Shown here: positions 55,823 through 64,000 of the stretch, piece by piece
How positions within the stretch are numbered: the stretch's first letter is position 1
Layout of the letters: the number at the start of each line of letters is the position of its first letter
From: Zea mays
Lineage: Eukaryota; Streptophyta; Magnoliopsida; Poales; Poaceae
Reading direction: 5' to 3'
Length of the DNA stretch: 64,000 nucleotides
Assembly: GCF_902167145.1 (NCBI RefSeq)
Contig: NC_050099.1
Span: forward strand, 7,764,434-7,828,433
Notes under the pieces: model-generated
Told to the model about the DNA's origin: nothing
Databases searched by the model: none
The model's input: the letters and a program-made list of their open reading frames with translations, nothing else
Translations under genes and position numbers: made by a program

Positions 55823-56790
55823 TCAGTATATGTGCTTCGTCTCCGGGACCATGCTATTGACAGTGCAAGTTTCGAACGCCTCCCTTCTGTAGCTTTGTTG
55901 CAAGTCTTGTCTTGAGAACTTGGGTTGGTTAGTGGGGACTAGATCATAGGGAGGTGGTCCTGGGACGAAGGAGGAAACATGCAACCATGCGCTCATCACC
56001 GGGTTGCTTGAGGCATTTGAGGTCGAAGGCAAGCTTGGCCTTTGCTGTTGTGGCTGACGTACTATGGGATGTAGGGTGAATGGTACGAAGATGTACTAAA
56101 CACTTCTTTCATCTGTGAAGGCTGAGCAGTTTACGAAGCTAACTCTTTCTGCTTGTTGATGGTGTGGTGACATGTCCTTGTAGTGTGGCCTTTGTCCTCA
56201 CCACAAAACAAATAGAATGGTTTCTTTGGAGGCGCACCAAATCTGCCACCAAAGCTTCATCCCCCTTCTCTTGGAGCAGGTGGTCGAAATGTGTCATGCG
56301 AGGACTACTACTGAGAGCTTGCCTGTTGTCCAGATTTTCCTTGCGACTGGGTCATTCTTTCCTCGCCATGAGGTTGTTGTGGATGCTTCGGACATGCCTT
56401 GCATGAAATGTTCCTTCGAAGCCCCTGGTGACTTCGGTGTACCTATGAAACTCTTCCCTTCTTTATCGGAAATCATTGTCAGCTCTTATGTACTTGTCCA
56501 TCTTTTGTAATAGCTTTTCAAGAGAATGGGGAGGCTCTCTTGCGAAATACTGGGCTATTGGTCCTGGCCTGAGCCCCTTGACCATTGCTTCGATGACGAT
56601 GTCATCCTGGACAGCCTGAGTCTGAGCCCGAATCCTTGTTGATTTCCTCATCAAGCTCTTCTTCCAGAGGAGGCGAGCTGATGGCCTTCTTTTTCTGGAT
56701 CCTTGCCTCCCTGACGAGAGCTTCGTTCCCTTGATTGGGATTGATTGGTGCAAGGATGGAGCTGGTTGCCGCTGCTTTCTTTGGTGGCAT
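55823..56790 (-). pseudogene. Gag remnant of the zeon-like element
   Basis: ATG on the minus strand at 56790 (MPPKKAAATSSILAP). The acidic head ends near 56605, where the gag core appears deleted and the frame changes. The next block, IVIEAMVKGLRPGPIAQYF and PPHSLEKLLQKMDKYIRAD, is the C-terminal end of the retrotransposon gag domain. A zinc-knuckle relic near 56190 (FCGEDKGHTTRTC) has lost its first Cys. The tail includes FVPGPPPYDLVPTNQPKF and ends at 55823. No pol follows. Confidence 0.75.
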
Positions 56791-56835
56791 GGTGTGTGTT
56801 GGTGTGGTCGCGAATTCACCGGAGGTGGCCGCCAA

Positions 56836-57587
56836 TGTTGGTCACTTGTTTTCAATTACTATATAGAATAAAAAACAAGGCAACACAATGTTAAAAAGTA
56901 ATGACCCTCGTCTTTGAAGTGTTATCCCTTTGAGGTAACACCTCAACGACGAAGGTGAAGTGTGGTCAAATGGCATACATAAGGTATAACAGAGATATGA
57001 GAACTTATCTCATGTGCCTTAGCATCTCATTTTTCTCATACAAAACAAGTTTTACTATCATACATTCGGCTTCTTGATGCAAGATAGCATGAAGGGGTTT
57101 TAAAGGCTGAGCTATATGAATTTGTAGCACCTGGCTAAATGTACTTTGTGCAGGGTACTGTTCATCTATTTATAGGGGAGATGAACCGACCTAATATGGA
57201 TTTACAATAATGCCCATCCATTTTTACATAAGTCATTTACAAACAACATCGAGGCAGCAACGTACTTTTCTTCATCCTCGACTCCATGAGTCCTAGCTTT
57301 TGTCATTTAGTTGTTTCTTCCTTTTGGCATTTGGCCGAAGCTGGTGTCTTCGGCCACTGTCTTTACCGCCTACATATAAATGAAGTGTTTTTGCATGCCT
57401 CTCTCTGTCGAAGCTTGGCTTCGTACTCCTGTAAGAACGTTCCTGAAATGCACTTGTTCATCGCCGAAGTCAGATGTTAGATAAATAACCTTCAAGATTC
57501 ATACGATCTTCGACAAAATCTTGCACCCTTAAACAATTGTATGACATAATCAAAACAAAGGACCTTCGACAACATAGGCCCCCAACA
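56836..57587 (-). repeat. 5' LTR of the zeon-like element
   Basis: 752 bp, TGTTGGTCACTTG to GGCCCCCAACA on the plus strand. The minus-strand promoter core CCTATAAATAGATGAACAG (about 57155-57175) matches the palindromic LTR at 996-1625. On the minus strand the LTR is followed by TTGGCGGCCACCTCC, the candidate PBS. Confidence 0.88.
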
Positions 57588-58673
57588 TCACACCTAATTT
57601 CAAGAAGACAACTGAATGCAAACCATATATGTGCTAGGACCAATTTCACATGCATAACAAAATCATTAGTGAAAGTATTATTACATGGTACTTAAATAAT
57701 TTGTATAAATATATTATTACACACCAAAGTCATAGCAGAAGCAAATTAATCTTAAATAATAATGTTTATAACTATAAAAAACAATGCTCCACAAAGATCT
57801 GATAGGCGGTTTGCCAGCCTAATAGTTGTCATACTAGTTGAACCCTGTCAGGTATCCCTGATTTCCACCATCCCCATCTGAGCAAAGGTTGCATTGCATG
57901 CAACATAGTTGTGATAGAAAATAGCAAGGGTGAGCACTAGATGTACTCGACAAGTGACACTAAAGCAATGCATATAAAGGTTTTTATAGTGGACTAGTTG
58001 TTCATTAGCTTTTTAGTTGATCAAGTTGTCATCATTATTATTACTAGAGTGGAAGCATAACATCCCATTGCCGCCAAATCCTGAATAGATTGGTACAACA
58101 GGAAGATTAGCCAATGGGCTAAATGGACTATCTAGAAGCCAGTCATTCTAGTGTGTCAAAGTGGCTCGATGGGCCGGGTATTGTAGATAAGTATTAGCTA
58201 ATAAAGTTAGTTAGAATGCTTATCATCTAGAGTGTATGCACTATATAATGTACAACATACATTCCAAAGCAGCGCATGTTCCTCATCACATTGGTGTGTC
58301 GTCACCCCAAGCGTCATGATACACTGATGTGGTCTCTACTAGATTAGGTTAGGGTTATGCAGTGTATCACCTTAACATTGTTGTTGGCAAGATCTGCTAG
58401 TTATCTTATGTAGTTTCGATATACTTATTCTTTTATACTTCATGTTATAGATTAATATTATACAATTAGATGCGTATATCTCGTTCGGTTTCTACATTCC
58501 ATGACATGTGCTGCAAACATGCATACAACAACTCAAGAGATTTATTTGCATCTAGTATCCTACCTTACATGTCTTAGATGTGTCACTTGTTCTGGATGGA
58601 CCTCCTTGGAGGTCTTAACCTGTGTTCGCACATGTGAGCATCAGATCATTATTACAGATGTTCCTAGAGTCCT
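57588..58673. other. AT-rich spacer with a chromovirus-LTR-like motif
   Basis: Includes GCAAGGGTGAGCACTAG and TGTACTCGACAAG (about 57926-57957), which resemble the stem-forming block near the 3' end of chromovirus LTRs in reverse orientation. No LTR edges, PBS or coding region recognised. The rest is AT-rich. Confidence 0.35.
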
Positions 58674-60206
58674 TGAAAGGGAAATATGCTATTGGGCCAT
58701 TTCTAGTTGTTTTGGTGATTAATAGCCCAACACAACACTTTGAACTAACTGTCTTAATATGACCATGAACACATGTGTAGCAAAAGCAAATTGAAGGTAG
58801 CAAGTCCATATGAGCTGAATTGAAGGGCTAAAAGTGCAACTTTGAACAAACCATAAAGAACACAAGGTTTAAGTGTTTGGATAAGTTGCATACACCCTAC
58901 TCTATGTTTCTAGCACTTTGTTGTGGCTATTAACTTAGTTTTCCAAAGAAGTGTCTTTTGTACTTAGTTAGAGGCATATTGCAAATACGTGTGAAAAGAA
59001 GTGAAAATGTATGCTTCTACCACTTAGTCAATTGTTTTAGTTGCTAACTATGTTTGTCTAAGTGTTAGGGAACCTCTCAAGTCGAGCCAAAAGAAGCTAA
59101 AAGAGTTTGGCTCCAAAGAGAAGACTTTGGGATGGTCTTGGCACCACCGGACAGTTCGATGCTCATCACCGGACAGTCTAGTGGACACGTCGTACAGTCC
59201 GATGGACTGTACGACCAACTCCTCAGCCTCGCCCTCTTCAGCTAAAAATCACCAGGCAGTCCGAACATCACCACCGGATAGTCTGGTGATAGGTGTCCAA
59301 CGACTATTTCGGCCACGTCAACCGACGCCAACGATCATATGTGTCACCTGACAGTCTGGTGCCCCCACCGGATAGTTCGGTGCCCCTAGAACAGGAAACC
59401 AACCAATTAGGGATTCAACGACCCTTATACTGTGCGCTCTCCGATGCTCACCAGACAGTCTGGTGCACCCACGGACAGAGGAAGTTTTGGAGCTTCCAAA
59501 TGAAGCTCCAACAACTCCTAGGCCCCATGGGCTATAAAAGGGACCCTAGGCACCTTGGAACAGTACCACAAGAATCTCAAGAGCACACTACAACTTCGAG
59601 GCTCTGCGACCACGTCCTCTAGTGATTTGAGAGAGATTTCAGCGCTATTTTCTGAGCTGTAACTCTATCGCTTTGTTCTTGCACTCTTGTCTTTGCTTTT
59701 TGTGTGTGTGTTGATGCGTTGTGCTCTTGTGTGCATGTTCTTACTCCCTCCCTTACTCTGAGTGTGATGTAATCTTTGTGTAAGGAGTGAGAGACTACAA
59801 ACTTGTGGAGATTCCCCATAAATGGGATCGAGATATAAGGAAGATAACTGTGGCACTAAAGTTTGATCTTTGGGTCACTTGAGGGGGTTGAGTGCAACCC
59901 TTGACCAAAAGGAGGTCACCATAGTGTGGAGGTAGGCTTTGGCCGAACCACCGAAAAAATCATTGTGTCTCTTCTCTACTTTCTTTATTGCGATTGTTGT
60001 CTTCCTTAGTGCTCATATTCACATGTGATATTGCTCCTAGTTTAATACTCAACTTAAGTGAGCAATCAAGTGAAGAGTTTATCTTTCTCTCCTCTTCTCA
60101 TCCAAACTTGGTTTTAGTTCTCACTAACACTTTTATTAGACCAAGTTTGTGTTGTTTGAAGTATTTTTCGTAGGATCATCTATTCACCCCCCTCTAAGCG
60201 CTCTCA
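58674..60206 (+). repeat. 5' LTR of a divergent, truncated Sirevirus (F)
   Basis: 1,533 bp, TGAAAGGGAAATATGC to AGCGCTCTCA. TATAAAAGGGACCC is at 59533-59546. The CACCGGACAGT palindromes (59140-59470) are eroded. It is longer than the LTRs of A to C and clearly older. No partner LTR is in the window. Confidence 0.85.
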
Positions 60207-60208
60207 AT

Positions 60209-60220
60209 TGGTATCAGAGT
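60209..60220 (+). promoter_or_regulatory. Primer binding site of element F
   Basis: TGGTATCAGAGT, the initiator tRNA-Met complement with one change, 2 bp after the LTR. Confidence 0.85.
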
Positions 60221-60254
60221 CGATCTCTTCCATTGGGTCTAACAACCTAAAGAG

Positions 60255-60750
60255 ATGCCCGATGATGCTAAAGGGAAGGGCAAGATGACCGACGATAAGG
60301 AGACACTCAACAACGAGCCAAAGGATCGACTTGGGATTTAGGAAGAAGGATGGGAAGATGAAGAAGCACATCAAGAAGATCATCTACTACGACAGCGACA
60401 CCTCTTCATCTTCTCCAAAGGATGACGACGACTCCTCTTCATCAAAGAAAAAGACGGTCAAACAAAACTACAAGCTGCAACTCGTTGCTCTCAATGCGAC
60501 GACCAAAAAGAAAGCACTCCCTGCAAGGTGGCACAAATTGAGGCAACCAACCTTAATGAGGATGAAATGGCGCTTGTGATCAAGCACTTCAAGAACGCCT
60601 TGAAGGGACGCAAGTACTACTCCAACAAGAGCAAATCAAGGGGAAAGTGTACGTGGTTCAAGTGCGGTAAGTTCGGTCATTTTATTCCTCAATGTCCTGA
60701 TAATGAGAATTACTATGACCAAGACAAGAAAAGAAAGAAGGAGACTTTTG
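60255..60750 (+). pseudogene. Element F gag, internally deleted
   Basis: ATG 60255 (MPDDAKGKGKMTDDKE) ends after about 28 codons; a shifted frame gives RKKDGKMKKHIKKIIYYDSD. Near 60474 sequence jumps from the N-terminal charged region to the pre-knuckle region (QIEATNLNEDEMALVIKHF), losing about 230 residues including the copia gag domain. The knuckle reads WFKCGKFGHFIPQC: the first Cys of the CCHC motif has become Trp. Homology ends near 60750, so pol and the 3' LTR are missing. Confidence 0.85.
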
Positions 60751-61260
60751 TCTTGTGTGTGAAGTCCCCCTCTCACGACACGAAGGATCCACATGCCTCA
60801 GTCAGGGCTTATGGGCAACATGGGCCTGGTCCATAACAAGGGCTTTAGGCTAGGAGACCGAAGACCTCGAGGACTTTGCTCCCAACGTCCCCATTCCTTC
60901 GAAGATGGGAAAACATGGCGGCCTCAAGGACCACAAGATGAAGGCCTCGAGGACTTGGCACAAGAAGACTACAAGCAAATAGCATAGTCGGGTGACCCTC
61001 AAAAAGCGAAACGGGCCTACTTGTCAACCTCACCTACATGTACAACATTTGGTGTAGTTAAGTCAAGGCATTGATTGTTCCATAATTACACCAATTTACA
61101 ATATATTCTGGGAATGTAGCAGGTAACCAAGGGTAAGAATGTACTTCAGGACTCATTTAGTCATCCCCTTGGTTACCCTATAAATACTCATGTCTGGCTC
61201 TCGGATGGGACTACGGATGAAAGAGGACATCCGAATTGTTTGGACGAATTTAATATTTAA
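60751..61260 (+). other. LTR-like fragment of unknown family
   Basis: Contains direct repeats of GAAGACCTCGAGGACTT/GAAGGCCTCGAGGACTT (about 60860 and 60942) and a TATAAATA box at about 61180. Neither edge nor PBS is found. It is possibly a truncated LTR adjoining the broken gag. Confidence 0.3.
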
Positions 61261-61959
61261 AATAGATATGTATGAAATTTGTTGTTGATCTTTTATTATG
61301 TTATCAAGCACATTATTATAAATATGAATAAAATTTTGCATAGATTGTTTTTATCATTATTTGTTCTCTACAACAAAAAAGGTGAATTTTTATCTGAATC
61401 TGTATTCAAATTTTATGTCTATCATTTGAGAAAATATATGATAAATTCGAGGTTTATGTCTTCTGAAACTTTACAAGCTCAATGCTAAAAACAAGAATAC
61501 AAATATGTATAGTTGATTATATATCCTATTTATTTGAAATCAAGAAAAATGACCAAAAAATTGATATCCGAATAAGTGTATGTTTTGACCATTTTTATCC
61601 CTAAATGGGACCGAGTGCTTGGGTCCATGTGTGAGAACCCTACAATAGAGCAGTGAAAGGGAGCGCAAGGGGCAAGCGTGGCGCGACGAGCATGGCTAGG
61701 CATTGACAGGGGTGACTTGGGCGTATGGTGGTGGCGGCACCGCGATAGCAGAAGTCAAGGCATGTTGTGTGGTGGGCGACACATGCAAGCAGCGAGAGCG
61801 CACGACGGTAGTTGTAGTGTGACGGAAGAGGTGTCGGAGAGTGGCGCAGCGGGTGGCACGTGTAAGCGACAAGGGCGCATGTGGTAGTGGCAAGTGGAGG
61901 TAGCGATGCGACGATGGTGCAGGTGCGGCCTTTATATTTGCTTATTTTTGATGGCTAGG
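61261..61959. other. Spacer, nothing recognised
   Basis: AT-rich to 61600, then a short GC-richer stretch (61640-61920) with GTGGTGGCGGCACC-like runs. No gene or repeat could be supported. Confidence 0.4.
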
Positions 61960-62180
61960 GGTTGGTGGCAAAAAAAATAAGATGCTCATTTTTGGCAGCC
62001 AGTCCCCGCCGCCAAAAATAAAAGGCTTATTTGCTAAAGGATCTATCTTCGATGGTATGTAGGGGACGTCGAAAATCAACTATTTTGGATAGGCCGCTGT
62101 ATATAGATTTGTTATTTCCAGTGGCATAGTGTCAGTCATCGAAAATTATTCCGACCATCAAATGTGCAAGAATGATCGTT
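61960..62180. repeat. CACTA-like subterminal sequence remnant
   Basis: Clustered motifs TTTTTGGCAGCC, GCCGCCAAAAATAA, TCTTCGATGG, GTCGAAAATCAA and CATCGAAAATTA in both orientations look like subterminal repeats of another plant CACTA family. No CACTA terminus or transposase was found. Confidence 0.35.
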
Positions 62181-64000
62181 AGGCCATTTTTTTGCACGTT
62201 TAATAAAAAGACCTCGTGCTTGACGATATGCACGCATGAGCGTCAACTTATTTTATCATCTTACAGGCTGCTTCTACCTTCTAGTCCTGGGCTGGCCCGG
62301 TGCACTTACTTGTTTCTCTAATTTCATTCTCAGTACATAGTTTTATCACACTATTTTTCAGACTACAATGTCAACATTTATGTAGGTAACAATATATTCA
62401 GAGTTTCATCCACGTGAAACTCTGATTTCTCATAAAATGATCTCATATCTTTTTTTATTAAATCTCATGTCATGGCATCCTGCTTGCGTATGTGGTATAT
62501 TATTTAATGAGAATGAAATTCTTATAAAATGTTCACTAAAAATGGCCTAAGTCCCCTTGTAGGCTGGTTGTTGTTCTGTTCTTTTACATGTATCAACAGT
62601 ATAACTTATCGTGGAACTGCAAGCTACACATCGACTAGTTGAGAGCCTTGCGAAAGGCGTGCTGACTAACCAGCATGTGCATGATACTAGTTTATAAACC
62701 TCTGCTGACACTAGCTCAGAAAATGGATTAAAATATTTAGATGATCCAATCGGTTATTGTTCTACATTTAATCTGAATATCTATGCCGCCATTAATGACC
62801 GGTGTACTCCATAATAATAGGGACATGTACCATCCAGAGACCTTCGATCTGTTTTCCAAGTATAAAAAATAACTAAGACACTGCATGATACAACTTTGAG
62901 CCATCAGGTCACAAATACATTTAAGAGACAATATGTATGAAGAGTCGGCTCTCTCTTCGCAAAGAGCATGTCTCTTATGGTTTTTGAATTAACCCCTTAT
63001 AGACCTCTTAAGAGACTCTATATTTAAATGAGGTTGTACATGCCCTAGTTATTGTGATGAATGGGATTAATTAGTCACATAGTTAATTAATTTATTTTAC
63101 TATTTATATATGTCATTAATTATTGGTATACTATGACAACCCATGAGCAGAGCAGGAGCTAGAGATCGTAGCTCAACTGATGCCAGTCAACACGCACATA
63201 CTCCTGGTGCCACATTAAACAATGCAATTAACACATTGGACTCACCCAACCCGACCAAACCAAATCATTCAACACGCTGCATCAGCTCATGCTATCCAAA
63301 GTAAGGCAATGTTACCACCCATGACATAAAAAAGCAATAGAATTTTTCTTGGCCATTAATAATCACAAGGTTCCCAAAATGTGAGTATGCCAATTAGATG
63401 CATGCATGTGTTGCATCATTTTGTTCCATGTGAATTCTACATGTGGAATAATAATTTTATCAATTTGTTCATCAAATATTTTTTATCATGACATTTACAA
63501 AGCAAGAAATATGTTTCTAGGTATAGCACAATTTCTTAGAACAGGAAGTGAAACATACCATCTCAATCAATTTTCTTTTCAAATTATTCAAGTTTACAAT
63601 GAGATACAATTGATGCATGATAAAACAATTATTATATGTACATAAAGTGAAAGAACATATAATCAAATTGCAAACAAAAGTATTAATAATATATACGATA
63701 ATAAAAATAAATAAATATAGCAAAGTTTTTTACCCAACGACGAACAAACAATGTAGGCGTGAACATTATTGTTGGAAAGGTGTTATCACAACCGACAACA
63801 AGCACTTTCTTGCCTTGGAAGGCCTCCCTTCCCTATTGTAGTCACTCGAGTGCATAACTTGCCCTTAAAGCTATCGATTCACTAAGTGCCAGACATAATA
63901 GGCTATACATTCTCTCTGGTGGCAACAATTAGCCATTTTGGTTGGTGTGGTACTCTATTATTGAGTTTTTTGGCACGATACTTCTGTGTAGAGTAGAAGA
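62181..64000. other. AT-rich right flank, no gene seen
   Basis: Long AT-rich stretches, with a small inverted repeat AGTTTCATCCACGTGAAACT near 62401. A run around 62940-63050 (GAGTCGGCTCTCTC, AGAGACTCT) could be part of a short inverted-repeat transposon. No coding region is credible. Confidence 0.4.

Larger units (their letters stand above)
50640..57587 (-). mobile_element. Zeon-like non-autonomous Tat gypsy element
   Basis: 6,948 bp bounded by TCACA (50635-50639 and 57588-57592). LTRs of 747 and 752 bp start TGTTGGGGG and end GACCAACA on the minus strand, roughly 8% apart by eye, or about 3 My. On the minus strand there is a gag remnant next to the right-hand LTR and no protease, RT, RNase H or integrase. 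On the plus strand a long antisense gene fills the other half, followed by 60 bp tandem repeats. A gag-only layout with LTRs of this kind recalls maize zeon-1, the non-autonomous partner of cinful. The family name is from recognition and needs alignment. Confidence 0.82.

Noticed and set aside
61678..61887. Possible small gene in a GC-rich patch
   Set aside because: 69 codons, no domain, low-complexity composition, and overlapped by an equal frame on the other strand.
1..64000. Host protein-coding, tRNA or rRNA genes
   Set aside because: No exon series, tRNA cloverleaf or rRNA segment was recognised outside transposable elements. The tRNA-like 12-mers are primer binding sites next to LTRs.

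Overview
The window is plant nuclear DNA built almost entirely of nested transposable elements. No host gene, rRNA or tRNA gene was recognised. The element set (Ji/Opie-type Sireviruses with CACCGGACAGTCCGGTG palindromes in the LTRs, a zeon/cinful-type Tat gypsy element, a CACTA transposon and a long-LTR derivative of chromovirus type) points to an intergenic block of maize or a close Zea relative. That assignment rests on family recognition, not on a database search.

Layout, left to right. 1-321 is AT-rich flank. 322-11696 is a degenerate CACTA (En/Spm-like) element with TIRs, subterminal repeats and a fragment of TNP2 transposase on the minus strand. It has received a rearranged Tat-type gypsy remnant (996-3540), whose LTR end is present as a perfect-looking palindrome, and a very young non-autonomous LTR element with 2,631 bp LTRs and no genes (3706-10696, TSD GGAAA). 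A 190 bp fold-back lies at 10796-10983. 12287-13222 is a candidate lone LTR. 13223-15162 is a plus-strand gypsy fragment (LTR, PBS, gag remnant, protease), fused near 15163 to a second, minus-strand gypsy element (called D here, about 15163-50639). D carries gag, protease, RT, RNase H and integrase on the minus strand and a coiled-coil additional ORF on the plus strand.

D has been split twice by Ty1-copia Sireviruses. Element A (17433-26394, TSD TCTCC) sits in the integrase and has both ORFs open. Element B (30660-48856, TSD CCTTA) sits in gag and is itself interrupted in pol by element C (34328-43263, opposite strand, TSD GAGGT). Right of D is a zeon-like non-autonomous element (50640-57587, TSD TCACA) with a gag remnant on the minus strand and, on the plus strand, an apparently intron-containing antisense gene with its own TATA box. 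58674-60750 is an older, truncated Sirevirus (LTR, PBS, broken gag). 60751-64000 is AT-rich with weak LTR-like and CACTA-like traces.

Relative ages, from by-eye counts of differences between paired LTRs and a rate of 1.3e-8 per site per year: zeon-like element about 3 My, B about 0.5 My, A about 0.25 My, C about 0.12 My, long-LTR element about 0.06 My. The order agrees with the nesting (C inside B). The functional picture is layered decay. Autonomous-looking copia copies land in a silenced gypsy element whose coding frame is littered with CAG-to-TAG changes, while the Tat-lineage remnants keep pairs of convergent transcription units, gag-pol on one strand and the additional ORF on the other, separated by short tandem repeats.
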